Shown one piece after another: positions 24,228-32,194 of a stretch of DNA of 64,000 nucleotides (position 1 is its first letter; every line of letters begins with the position of its first letter). The notes under the pieces were generated by a model. The model saw only the letters and a program-made list of their open reading frames with translations. It searched no databases and was not told where the DNA came from. The stretch is from DASVHS01 sp036001325 (GTDB lineage: Bacteria; Acidobacteriota; Thermoanaerobaculia; Gp7-AA8). The translations under genes were made by a program, and so were the position numbers. Location: contig DASYUK010000480.1 of assembly GCA_036001325.1 (NCBI GenBank), forward strand, positions 14,996 through 78,995, given 5' to 3'.

Positions 24228-25183
24228 GAGAGTCGATGCCGCTGCTGCTGACCGAGTCACTCGATCACAGCCGCCGCGAGCTGACGCATCAACACATCGA
24301 ATCGTGCGCGGCCTGCACCGCCGAGTGGAACGCCTACAAGGAGAGCTGGAGTCTCCTCGGCGAGCTTCCGGAGGTGGAGGTGCCGTCACGCGTGCGCGAG
24401 CGATTCCTGGCGGCGCTCGCGACGCCAACGAACGTCATTCCGATGCGCCGGCGTTCGTCGTGGAAATGGCTCGCTCAAGCGGCGGCCGTGGTCATCCTCG
24501 TCGCTGGCGCTTATTACGAAGGACATCGCACCGCGCCCATTCGCCTTGCCGAGACACCAGCGGCCGTGCAGCCATTCTCGATCGCCGAGACGCGCTCGCT
24601 GGCCGCCAGCGCGATCAGCCCGAACATCGAAGGCCGCCCCAATATCCAGAATGTCCAGTTCACCGATGCCGACGCGAGCGATAACAAGATCGGACTCTCG
24701 TTCGACGTGACCTCGCGATTCACCGTCACCGGCAGTCCGACCGACAAGAGCATGGTCCGTCTGCTCTCGTACGTGCTCGAGAACGACAACAGCAGCATGT
24801 CGCCATCGCGTTCGCGAACGATCGAGTGGGTGAAGCAGACGTATTCCGATCCGCAGAACGCGGAGCCGGAGATCGCCAGCGCGCTGGCGAAGGTCCTGCG
24901 CAGCGACTCGCATGAAGGCGTGCGCCTCAGTGCGGTCGAGACTCTGAAGACGCTTCCCGGCGGGAGCGCGCAGACGCGGCTCGCGCTCATCGATGCGCTC
25001 AAGAGCGATCCGAATCCCGCCGTGCGCATCAAAGCAGTCGAGGCGTTGGCGAACATGGCCCGCAGCAGCGGGCAGATGGATCCGGCCATGCTCGACACTC
25101 TGCGCGCGAAGGCGGCCCAGGAAGACGAGAACATGTATGTCCGCGTCAAAGCGGCCGAGGCATTGAGCATCCGTCAGCAATGA
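24206..25183 (+). CDS. Anti-sigma factor: zinc-finger domain, membrane segment, C-terminal HEAT repeats
   Basis: 325 residues. The N-terminus has the HxxxCxxC zinc anti-sigma motif (His30, Cys34, Cys37) that binds the ECF factor encoded just upstream. A single membrane helix (about 88-105, WLAQAAAVVILVAGAYY) follows, then a variable linker and about four HEAT-like helical repeats (VRLSAVETLK, VRIKAVEALANMA, VRVKAAEALS) at about 200-325. This places the HEAT part outside the membrane as a likely sensor or partner-binding module. It overlaps the DUF4097 gene by 4 bases, so the three genes act as a unit. Confidence 0.88.
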   Translation: MVDCHAMRESMPLLLTESLDHSRRELTHQHIESCAACTAEWNAYKESWSLLGELPEVEVPSRVRERFLAALATPTNVIPMRRRSSWKWLAQAAAVVILVAGAYYEGHRTAPIRLAETPAAVQPFSIAETRSLAASAISPNIEGRPNIQNVQFTDADASDNKIGLSFDVTSRFTVTGSPTDKSMVRLLSYVLENDNSSMSPSRSRTIEWVKQTYSDPQNAEPEIASALAKVLRSDSHEGVRLSAVETLKTLPGGSAQTRLALIDALKSDPNPAVRIKAVEALANMARSSGQMDPAMLDTLRAKAAQEDENMYVRVKAAEALSIRQQ

Positions 25184-26709
25184 TTCTTCGCACCCATATC
25201 GCTGCGGCAACGCTGCTCTTGACCTGCGCCCTTCCGGCGTGGGCGCAATTCGGGTCTAACGAGAGCGTCACGCGCGAGCTGCCGATCCGGATTGGCGGCA
25301 CCTTCGTGCTCGAGAACACCTCCGGCGATATCGACCTCGTTGGCACGGACGACACCAAGGTCGTGGTCACGGCGGAGAAGAGCGTGCGCGCTCTCGACAA
25401 GGCCTCGCTCGAAGATGGTCGTGATCAAACTCAGTTGGCCTTCCTCGGCGACGCACGCATCCTCTTCATCAAGACCATCGTTCCTCCGATCCACAGCGGC
25501 CGTTGGACCAGCGGAATCAAATACGTTGTCCGCGTGCCGCGCACGGTCAACATCAAGATCGTGTCGACGAACAATGCCAATCGCATTCACGTCGCCGACA
25601 TGCGCGGCAACGTCGTCGTGAACAGCTTCAACGGCGTCATCGTGTTCGATGGTGTGACCGGACCGACAGTCGTCATGAGCGCCAACGGCAACATCTTCTT
25701 CAATGCGCCGCAGGCTTTGGCCGACGCAATCCTGTCCACCGCCAATGGGAGCATCGAAGTGCGCGCACCGGCTGGTTCGAAATTCCAGTGGGTCGCCGAA
25801 ACGATCAAGGGCGACGCGCGCACGAACTTCACCGTCAACGGTACATACATCGGTCCGCGCTTCCGCGGCAGCGTGAATGGACTGGGAGGACCGACGATCA
25901 CGACGAAGACGCTCAACGGAAACATCCTCGTGCTGCAGAGTGGTACTCACGTCGCGTCGGCGCGTTCGTTGCGGACGATTGTGCCGCCGACCGATGAGAT
26001 GCGGGCCACCGAGGTGCAAAGGATTGAGAAATCGAGCGTCCGCAGCAACTTTCGATACGTGACGACGCTCGGCGACGTCCTGATCGGCGAGATCCACGGT
26101 AACGCCGATATCACGACGGGGGCGGGCGAGGTGCAGCTCGGCATCGTGTTTGGCGACTGCCAGGTCGTGTCGAAAGGCGGACCGGTGACCCTCGGAGACA
26201 TCGTGCGCAATCTCACCGCCCACACGGAGGCCGGCGACGTCGTCGTGCAATCCGCGCGTGAAGGCGGGACGATCACGACCGGTGGCGGCATCATTCGCCT
26301 TCTTTTCACCGGTGGCCCGACGCGCCTGCAGTCGGGAGGCGGCGATATCGTCGTGCGTCAGGCCGCGGCGCCCATCTATGCCGAGACGCAGTCGGGCGAC
26401 ATCACGATCACGATCGACCCCGCTTCGAAGAGCGAGAAGGTGACGGCGAAGACGGCGAAGGGAAGCGTTCTTCTCAACGTCACGCCCTCGTTCGCGGCAG
26501 AGATCGACGCGACAGTGATCACGTCCGATCCCGACAAGAACAAGATCCTCTCCGACCTCACGGGATTGTCGTTTCGCCGCGAGCAGATCGGCGGCAAGAC
26601 GAAGATCCGCGCCACGGGGAGGGTGAACGGCGGCGGAGAACGCGTCGAGCTGTACGCCGAGGACGGCGGAATTCAGATCAGCACGCGCGGACTGCCGGCG
26701 ACGCGGTAA
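25180..26709 (+). CDS. Secreted DUF4097-type beta-helical protein
   Basis: 509 residues with a signal peptide ending PAWAQ (about residue 22). The body is repeating short beta-strands with N-G-x-I and S-G-D-I turns (ENTSGDIDLVG, ANGNIFF, ANGSIEVRAP, LNGNILVLQS, QSGDITITID), the pattern of the DUF4097 putative adhesin family, which builds a right-handed beta-solenoid. Such proteins often follow ECF sigma/anti-sigma pairs. It could be the exported effector or the signal receptor of the system; neither is proven. It is longer than most relatives (about 250-350 residues). Confidence 0.85.
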   Translation: MILRTHIAAATLLLTCALPAWAQFGSNESVTRELPIRIGGTFVLENTSGDIDLVGTDDTKVVVTAEKSVRALDKASLEDGRDQTQLAFLGDARILFIKTIVPPIHSGRWTSGIKYVVRVPRTVNIKIVSTNNANRIHVADMRGNVVVNSFNGVIVFDGVTGPTVVMSANGNIFFNAPQALADAILSTANGSIEVRAPAGSKFQWVAETIKGDARTNFTVNGTYIGPRFRGSVNGLGGPTITTKTLNGNILVLQSGTHVASARSLRTIVPPTDEMRATEVQRIEKSSVRSNFRYVTTLGDVLIGEIHGNADITTGAGEVQLGIVFGDCQVVSKGGPVTLGDIVRNLTAHTEAGDVVVQSAREGGTITTGGGIIRLLFTGGPTRLQSGGGDIVVRQAAAPIYAETQSGDITITIDPASKSEKVTAKTAKGSVLLNVTPSFAAEIDATVITSDPDKNKILSDLTGLSFRREQIGGKTKIRATGRVNGGGERVELYAEDGGIQISTRGLPATR

Positions 26710-26755
26710 CGCACCTCTGTTACCATCCGCCTCCACATCACGAAGGAGGCACGAG

Positions 26756-27445
26756 TTGAGACTCTACTGCTATGCCGTATTGATGCTCGCGATGGTTGCC
26801 TGCGCGCAGCAAAAGCAGACCACCGAGACGACGGCGACAACCGCGACAACCGAGACCACCACGACTGCGCCAACGGCCACGACTGCGTCGGCGCCGCCGG
26901 CCAGTGAGGAGAAACCGATGAGCGATTACGAGGGCAAGGTCGCCGAATTGCACACGACCGCGGGCGACATCACGATCCGCTTTTTTCCCGACGTCGCTCC
27001 GAATCATGTGAAGAATTTCATCGATCTCGCCCAGAAGGGTTTCTACAACGGGACGAAGTTCCATCGCGTGATCCCCGGATTCATGATCCAGGGCGGCGAC
27101 CCGAATACGATCTCGGGCGATCCGATGACGTGGGGGACGGGCGGTTCGGGGACGAACGTCAAAGCCGAGTTCAACTCGGTCTCGCACAAGCGCGGCATCG
27201 TGTCGATGGCTCGGTCGAACGATCCGAACAGCGCGTCCTCGCAGTTTTTCATCGTCGTGAAAGACTCGCCGTTCCTCGATCGTCAGTACACGGCGTTCGG
27301 ACAAGTGACAAAGGGGATGGATGTCGCGGACAAGATCGTCAACGCAGCGCGCGATCCGAACGACCGGCCGAACAATCCGACCTCGATCAAGTCGATCACG
27401 ATCCGAGCGGCGAACGCCGACGAAAAGGGGCCCACGCCGAAATGA
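26756..27445 (+). CDS. Cyclophilin-type peptidyl-prolyl isomerase, lipoprotein
   Basis: 229 residues. It starts at TTG 26756, chosen because AAGGAGG lies about 8 bases upstream and the N-terminus then reads as a lipoprotein signal with lipobox MVAC. A Thr/Ala-rich spacer (about 20-55) leads to a cyclophilin domain: FIDLAQKGFYNGTKFHRVIP, GFMIQGGDP, SQFFIVVKDSPFLDRQYTAF. The catalytic Arg in FHRVIP and the SQFFI strand are intact. It would fold proteins at the periplasmic face of a membrane. The next gene overlaps its stop by 4 bases. Confidence 0.92.
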   Translation: MRLYCYAVLMLAMVACAQQKQTTETTATTATTETTTTAPTATTASAPPASEEKPMSDYEGKVAELHTTAGDITIRFFPDVAPNHVKNFIDLAQKGFYNGTKFHRVIPGFMIQGGDPNTISGDPMTWGTGGSGTNVKAEFNSVSHKRGIVSMARSNDPNSASSQFFIVVKDSPFLDRQYTAFGQVTKGMDVADKIVNAARDPNDRPNNPTSIKSITIRAANADEKGPTPK

Positions 27446-28428
27446 CGTCGTCACCACTCCCGGCCGAAGCGGAAGCCTTCGTGAGGGAGTGGCTGGGCGA
27501 GCGTTGGATGGCGCAGGCGCTTCCGGGCGATGCTTCGGTACGCGCGTACTTCCGCCTCGTCGCGCCGGACGGCAAGACTTACATGCTGGCGTACTACCCG
27601 CCCGAGGTGAGGGCGCAACTACGGCGCTTCATGGCCGCATACGAGGCCGTTTCACCGCACGGAAGCGTTCCCGAGGTGCTGCGCGCGTCGGATATCGCCG
27701 TCATGCAGCGCGACGTCGGCGATCGGACGCTGTTTGATCTCGTTCACGATGACCGAGAGGAGGGCGTGCGTCTCTATCGCGCGGCCATCGACCTGCTCGT
27801 CGACTTTCAGCGCTCACCGGCTACGGAGATCAATCCTCCGTTCACGGCCGGCTTCTTTCTCGCCGAGATGGAGATGACTCGCGAGTATTACGTTGAAAAA
27901 CTGATGGCTGTCGACGACTCCGCGCGATTGGAGCCGTTCTTTCGAAAGTTATCTGAGAATCTGACACAGCATCCATACATTCTATGTCATCGTGACTTTC
28001 ATGGCCAGAATATACACGTTAAAAACGATGCTCTTTATCTGATCGATTATCAGGACCTGCGTCTGGGCCCTGACACTTACGACCTCGCTTCACTGCTGCG
28101 CGACCGTGGTGTGGCTCGACAGCTCGGTGAAGAGACGGAGATCGAGTTGGTCGATTACTACGCTCGCCGGGCCGATGCGCCGGAGGGTGTTCGCCGCCGC
28201 TACTTCGAGACCCTTCTGCAGCGATCGATCAAGATCCTGGGGACTTTCGCGAAGCAGCCGATCGTCCGCGGCCGATTGCATTACCTCGAATTCATCCCGC
28301 CGACGCTGGAGAGCATCTCCCGCTGTCTCGACGAGCTGCCGGAATTCGGGGCGCTCTCTGACCTCCTGCCGATGGCGTTCTCCATCGAACAGGCGCGCTC
28401 GCGAGCGCAATCGTCGAAGGAGACATGA
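27442..28428 (+). CDS. AmgK-like sugar kinase (APH fold), putative N-acetylmuramate/GlcNAc kinase
   Basis: 328 residues from the ATG at 27442, which overlaps the cyclophilin stop. The aminoglycoside phosphotransferase fold shows the GDASVRAYFRL nucleotide loop, catalytic loop CHRDFHGQNIHV and metal site LIDYQDLRLGPDTYDLASLL. The DYQD-x-x-x-GP-x-x-YDLASL pattern is that of AmgK, which phosphorylates MurNAc or GlcNAc at C1 for cell-wall recycling. AmgK is normally beside the nucleotidyltransferase MurU, which I do not see here. Aminoglycoside resistance is unlikely. Confidence 0.8.
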   Translation: MTSSPLPAEAEAFVREWLGERWMAQALPGDASVRAYFRLVAPDGKTYMLAYYPPEVRAQLRRFMAAYEAVSPHGSVPEVLRASDIAVMQRDVGDRTLFDLVHDDREEGVRLYRAAIDLLVDFQRSPATEINPPFTAGFFLAEMEMTREYYVEKLMAVDDSARLEPFFRKLSENLTQHPYILCHRDFHGQNIHVKNDALYLIDYQDLRLGPDTYDLASLLRDRGVARQLGEETEIELVDYYARRADAPEGVRRRYFETLLQRSIKILGTFAKQPIVRGRLHYLEFIPPTLESISRCLDELPEFGALSDLLPMAFSIEQARSRAQSSKET

Positions 28429-28431
28429 GTC

Positions 28432-29460
28432 ATGGCCAAACACAAGATCACCCTTCTGCCCGGCGATGGCATCGGCCCCGAGGTGACCGCCTCGGTGGTC
28501 GCGATCATCGAATGCGCGGGCGTCGACGTGGAGTGGGAGAAGTATTTCGTCGGCGCCGAGGCGATCTCGCGGTTCGGCGATCCGCTGCCGCAGGAGGTGC
28601 TCGACTCCATCCTTCGGAACAAGGTCGCGCTCAAAGGGCCGGTGACGACTCCCGTGGGTACAGGATTCACCTCGATCAATGTCCGTCTGCGCAAGACGCT
28701 CGATCTGTACGCGAACCTGCGGCCGGTGAAGTCGCTGCCGAACATCAAAACGCGCTACGAGGACATCGACCTGATCGTGGTGCGGGAGAACACCGAGAGC
28801 CTCTACGCCGGGCTCGAGCACGAAGTCGTTCCGGGAGTGGTCGAATCGTTGAAGATCATCACCGAGCGTGCCTCCACGCGCATTGCGAAATTCGCTTTCG
28901 AATATGCGCGCCTGAACGGGCGCAAGCGCGTCACGGCTGTGCACAAAGCGAACATCATGAAGCTCTCGGACGGCCTCTTCCTGAAGTGCTTTCGCGAGGT
29001 GGCGAAGCAATATCCGAACATCGTCGCCGACGACAGGATCGTCGACAACCTCTGTATGCAGCTCGTCATGAATCCGAATCAGTTCGACGTGCTGCTGCTC
29101 GAAAATCTATACGGCGACATCGTCTCCGATCTCACCGCCGGTCTCGTCGGCGGCCTCGGCGTGGTGGGCGGAGCGAACATCGGCGAAAACGGCGCGGTGT
29201 TCGAGGCCGTCCACGGCAGCGCGCCCGACATCGCCGGCCAGAACAAGGCCAATCCACTGGCGCTGCTGCAGTCAGCGGTGATGATGCTGGTGCACATCGG
29301 CGAGGACGGCGCCGCGAAGCGTATCCACGACGCGATCCTCAAAGTCCTCGCCGCGGGACCGGAGCAGCGGACGCGTGACATCGGAGGTACCGGCACGACG
29401 GCCGATTTCACCGGCGCGATCTGCGCCGCGCTGCGGAAAGGGACGAGAGCGGGGGATTGA
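28432..29460 (+). CDS. NAD-dependent isocitrate dehydrogenase family enzyme
   Basis: 342 residues of the isocitrate/isopropylmalate dehydrogenase family. It begins with ITLLPGDGIGPEV; substrate residues sit in SINVRLRKTLDLYANLRPV, with VRENTESLYAGLEH, HKANIMKLSDG, LLLENLYGDIVSD and AVHGSAPDIAGQ. The Ser-x-Asn-x-x-Leu-Arg-Lys arrangement is that of NAD-isocitrate dehydrogenases (mitochondrial-like), rather than leuB (no LLG-x-VGGP). It would oxidise isocitrate to 2-oxoglutarate in the TCA cycle. A homoisocitrate or tartrate-type activity remains possible. It starts 3 bases after the AmgK-like gene. Confidence 0.87.
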   Translation: MAKHKITLLPGDGIGPEVTASVVAIIECAGVDVEWEKYFVGAEAISRFGDPLPQEVLDSILRNKVALKGPVTTPVGTGFTSINVRLRKTLDLYANLRPVKSLPNIKTRYEDIDLIVVRENTESLYAGLEHEVVPGVVESLKIITERASTRIAKFAFEYARLNGRKRVTAVHKANIMKLSDGLFLKCFREVAKQYPNIVADDRIVDNLCMQLVMNPNQFDVLLLENLYGDIVSDLTAGLVGGLGVVGGANIGENGAVFEAVHGSAPDIAGQNKANPLALLQSAVMMLVHIGEDGAAKRIHDAILKVLAAGPEQRTRDIGGTGTTADFTGAICAALRKGTRAGD

Positions 29461-29534
29461 GGTTGCGCGGTTCCGCGGTTGCGTGGTTACGCAGTCCTAC
29501 CGCGCAACCCCGCAACTGCGCAACCCCGCAACCA
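29461..29534. repeat. GGTTGCG/CGCAACC inverted repeat
   Basis: Left part repeats GGTTGCG and GGTTCCG-like units; the right part repeats CGCAACC units in the opposite sense (GCGCAACCCCGCAACTGCGC). It begins immediately after the stop of the dehydrogenase and ends at the DUF309 start codon, so it fills the entire intergenic space. Confidence 0.85.
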
Positions 29535-29951
29535 ATGTCCAAGCCTGATTTCACACCGGTCTTCCTTCGCGGCGTCCAACATTTCAACCGTCTCGAATTC
29601 TGGGACGCCCATGAATCATGGGAAGAGCTCTGGCTCGTGGCGGAATCCGATCTCGAGCAGTTCCTGCAGGGTCTCATCCAGGTCGCCGCTGCGTACCATC
29701 ATCTGAAGCGCGGCACATTTCGCGGTGGCATCCGTCTGTTTGATGCAGGGCTGCGAAGGCTGTCGCACTTTCCCGATCCGTTCTGCGGCATCGATCGCTC
29801 GTCGGTCGAGCGCGCAGCGCGAGCTCATCGCGCGTGGGCCGCGGATCTCGTCGCGCGGGACGCCGATGCACGACTGCGCGACGACGAATACCCGAAGCTA
29901 AAACTTGTCAAGTCGAACGATGCTCCGATGCCGCCTTCATCGGCGTGGTGA
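29535..29951 (+). CDS. DUF309 domain protein
   Basis: 138 residues from the ATG at 29535. The conserved block GVQHFNRLEFWDAHESWEELWL and LEQFLQGLIQVAAAYHHLKRG is the DUF309 signature (H-x-x-W-E-x-x-W, QG-x-IQ-x-AA-x-x-H). Small all-helical cytoplasmic protein of unknown function. The upstream frame extension runs into the repeat and is not used here. Confidence 0.9.
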   Translation: MSKPDFTPVFLRGVQHFNRLEFWDAHESWEELWLVAESDLEQFLQGLIQVAAAYHHLKRGTFRGGIRLFDAGLRRLSHFPDPFCGIDRSSVERAARAHRAWAADLVARDADARLRDDEYPKLKLVKSNDAPMPPSSAW

Positions 29952-29953
29952 AT

Positions 29954-29985
29954 TTGACTCCGCGCGATAAAGATCACGATACAAT
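29954..29985 (+). promoter_or_regulatory. Weak candidate promoter for the AhbAB-like gene
   Basis: TTGACT (29954-29959) and TACAAT (29980-29985) resemble sigma-70 -35 and -10 elements and lie 52 bases before the next start. The 20-base spacer is longer than the usual 16-18, so this is a tentative call. Confidence 0.3.
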
Positions 29986-30036
29986 CTCCGTCGCACTTCA
30001 CCCGACAAAAAAATACCTCACGGCGGCGAGGAGCAT

Positions 30037-31062
30037 ATGCAGGACAGCGATGCGCGGGATCGGGAGCTACTGGGTGCTCTGCAGGGAGATGTTCCGCTCG
30101 TTTCTACGCCCTTTGCGGTCATCGGTCAGATGATCGACATGTCCGAAAAAGAAGTGATCAAGCGCGCCGAGAAGCTGAGGCGCGAGGGCATCGTCCGGCA
30201 CATCAGCGCGCACTTCGACTTGCGCGCTCTCGGCTACCGCTCCTGCCTCGTGGCCGCGCGCGTCAAGCCGGAACGGATCGACGAGGCCGCCGCCGTCGTC
30301 AATGCCCATCCCGGCGTAACTCAGAACTACAAGCGGAACAACGACTTCAACCTCTGGTTCACGATCGCCGTCGCTCCGACATCGAAACTTGGGCTGGAGC
30401 GCACCATCGAGGTGCTCGGCGAAGAGGCCGAGTGCGAGGTCATTCGTGCGCTGCCGACATTGAAGCTGTACAAGAGCAGCGGATCGGATGGGGCCGAGGT
30501 GCACGGGAACGAGAGCGAGCCGCAGTCCGACGTTGCGCCGCTCACGACGACGGAGATTGAATCGATCCGGCTGCTGCAGCGCGATCTGCCGTTGCAGCCG
30601 CGCCCGTTCGATGCGCTGGCGCGCGGCGGCCCAATCCCGGTCGACGAATTGCTCAGCGCCGCGCGATCGCTGCAGAAACGCGGACAGATACGCCGCTTCG
30701 GCGCGGCCATTCAGCCGCGCAAAACCGGTTTCCTGGCCACGGCCATGGGTGTGTGGATGGTGCCATCCGATCGGGCCGACGAATACGGCGCACAGCTCGC
30801 GCAGCATCGCGCCGTCTCGCATTGCTATCTGCGCCCGACCTACAGCGATTGGCCATACAACATCTACACAACGGTGCACGGCCGATCCGTCGATGAGTGC
30901 GAGTCGATCATCAACGATCTGGCGATCGACACCGGCCTCACTGAAAAGCAGGCGCTGTATCCGACGAAGGAGTACAAGAAGGTGCGGATCAGCTTCTTCT
31001 CGCCGGACGCCGATGAGTGGGAGTCGGTGCGGGCGTCGCGTCAGACTGCTGCGGCGTCGTGA
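30037..31062 (+). CDS. Fused AhbA-AhbB-like siroheme decarboxylase (two AsnC/Lrp-type domains)
   Basis: 341 residues. Two homologous halves (about 5-150 and 180-325) each carry a winged-helix plus RAM-like domain. The first has NYKRNNDFNLWFTI, the second CYLRPTYSDWPYNIYTTVHG. These are the siroheme-decarboxylase signatures of AhbA and AhbB (NirDL/NirGH in heme d1 synthesis). The enzyme converts siroheme to 12,18-didecarboxysiroheme in the siroheme-dependent heme or heme d1 route; normally two proteins form a heterodimer. A DNA-binding Lrp regulator is the alternative, but the W-P-Y-N-x-Y motif argues against it. No ahbC, ahbD or nir genes are in the window. The nitroreductase gene overlaps its stop by 4 bases. 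Confidence 0.82.
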   Translation: MQDSDARDRELLGALQGDVPLVSTPFAVIGQMIDMSEKEVIKRAEKLRREGIVRHISAHFDLRALGYRSCLVAARVKPERIDEAAAVVNAHPGVTQNYKRNNDFNLWFTIAVAPTSKLGLERTIEVLGEEAECEVIRALPTLKLYKSSGSDGAEVHGNESEPQSDVAPLTTTEIESIRLLQRDLPLQPRPFDALARGGPIPVDELLSAARSLQKRGQIRRFGAAIQPRKTGFLATAMGVWMVPSDRADEYGAQLAQHRAVSHCYLRPTYSDWPYNIYTTVHGRSVDECESIINDLAIDTGLTEKQALYPTKEYKKVRISFFSPDADEWESVRASRQTAAAS

Positions 31063-31721
31063 CCTTTCCAACCATCGCCTATACGCGCGAACGGCTCTCA
31101 CCCGAGAAGTCGATCGCCGCAGCGCGAGAATTTCTCCGGACGATCCGACAGCGTCGCACGGTGCGCAGCTTTTCCCCCGACCCGGTGCCGGACGAAGTTC
31201 TGATCCTCGCGATTCAAGCGGCGGCCTCCGCACCATCCGGCGCGAATATGCAGCCGTGGAAGTTCGTCATCGTCAAAGATCCCGAGCTCAAACGCCGTAT
31301 CCGGGTTGCCGCCGAAAAGGAAGAGAAGGCGAACTATGAAGGCCGAATGCCGGAAGCGTGGCTGCGCGCTCTGGCGCCGCTGCAGACCGACTGGCACAAG
31401 GAGTTCCTGGACATGGCGCCGGCGCTCATCGTTGTTTTCAAAGAGGATTACGGAGCGGGACCTGATGGCCGTCACATCACGCACTACTACGTGAACGAGT
31501 CAGTGGGTATCGCCTGCGGTTTTCTTCTCTGCGCGCTGAATGCAGCAGGCCTGGTGACGCTGACGCACACACCAAGTCCGATGAACTTCCTGCGCGATAT
31601 CCTCGATCGTCCGAAAAACGAGAAGGCGTTTCTTCTCATCCCAGTGGGGTACCCTGCGAAAAGGTGCCGCGTGCCCGACATTCGCAAGAAGACGCTCGAT
31701 GAGGTCCTGATCGTCCGCTGA
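31059..31721 (+). CDS. Nitroreductase-family flavoprotein, iodotyrosine deiodinase (IYD)-like subgroup
   Basis: 220 residues from the GTG at 31059, overlapping the upstream stop. FMN-binding elements include RQRRTVRSFSPDPVP, AASAPSGANMQPWKFVIV and VNESVGIACGFLLCALN. The C-terminal HTPSPMNFLRDIL and RPKNEKAFLLIPVGYPA resemble IYD-type enzymes, which in bacteria may dehalogenate or reduce halotyrosines. A short N-terminal extension (TFPTIAYTRERL) precedes the fold. Its overlap with the decarboxylase gene suggests a shared pathway, but I know of no fixed functional link. Confidence 0.85.
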   Translation: MTFPTIAYTRERLSPEKSIAAAREFLRTIRQRRTVRSFSPDPVPDEVLILAIQAAASAPSGANMQPWKFVIVKDPELKRRIRVAAEKEEKANYEGRMPEAWLRALAPLQTDWHKEFLDMAPALIVVFKEDYGAGPDGRHITHYYVNESVGIACGFLLCALNAAGLVTLTHTPSPMNFLRDILDRPKNEKAFLLIPVGYPAKRCRVPDIRKKTLDEVLIVR

Positions 31722-31832
31722 AGCAGAAGATTTTTACGCTGCCGTTCCGCGTGCCATTGGCGTAAGCGCATCGGACTGCGTCAGTTGCGCTGATTGGACG
31801 CTTCGGAATCGTCGTTGAAGAGAACGGTGGCC

Positions 31833-31970
31833 ATGCATGACGACGACTTCATTCTCGATGTGGACGATTCTCGAATGACCGCACCCCGCGAGCTTACGGG
31901 GTGGGAGGTGGTGGTCTTCGAAATTGCTGACGAAGAAACCGAGGACCGAGGACCGAGGACCGACGACTAA
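31833..31970 (+). CDS. Possible small ORF with repeat-derived tail
   Basis: 45 codons: MHDDDFILDVDDSR, then RELTGWEVVVFEIADEE, then a tail read from GAGGACC repeats ending at 31970. The ORF fills part of the 245-base gap between the nitroreductase and the convergent CDGSH gene. No family is recognised and no good Shine-Dalgarno is seen. AAGAAACC (31933-31940) and GGTTTCTT (31971-31978) could close a hairpin. The rest of the gap (31722-31832) holds nothing I can identify. Confidence 0.3.
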   Translation: MHDDDFILDVDDSRMTAPRELTGWEVVVFEIADEETEDRGPRTDD

Positions 31971-32182
31971 GGTTTCTTCTCGCTCTCCTGCACTGCGGCG
32001 ATCGCGCCCTGGAAGCCGATCTTCGAGTGGGTGCCGTCGCAGAACGGCTTCGTCGTCGATCCACCGCAGCGGCAGAGTTTCGGTTTCTGCACCGGCACTT
32101 CCTGCCCCTGCGCGTCGATCAGTTTGAACTCGCCTTGAACGATGTAGGGACCATTCTCGGCGATCTTGATGGTGATGCTCAT
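31967..32182 (-). CDS. CDGSH iron-sulfur domain protein
   Basis: 71 residues. The [2Fe-2S] binding motif CRCGGSTTKPFCDGTHSKIGF supplies the three Cys and one His ligand in the canonical C-x-C-x2-(S/T)-x3-P-x-C-D-G-x(S/A/T)-H order. The N-terminal GPYIVQGEFKLIDAQG is the usual strand region preceding it. Bacterial single-CDGSH proteins are small electron-transfer or redox-sensing proteins. It lies downstream of the DUF4845 gene on the same strand with a 12-base gap. Confidence 0.93.
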   Translation of the reverse strand: MSITIKIAENGPYIVQGEFKLIDAQGQEVPVQKPKLCRCGGSTTKPFCDGTHSKIGFQGAIAAVQESEKKP

Positions 32183-32194
32183 TCGCGGCGCTCC

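Noticed and set aside
27442..28428. Aminoglycoside resistance phosphotransferase
   Set aside because: The fold is shared, but the catalytic and metal motifs match AmgK-like sugar kinases better and the context is housekeeping.
30037..31062. Lrp/AsnC transcription regulator
   Set aside because: The duplicated architecture and the WPYN-x-Y / NDFNLWF segments fit siroheme decarboxylase subunits better; kept only as a lesser alternative.
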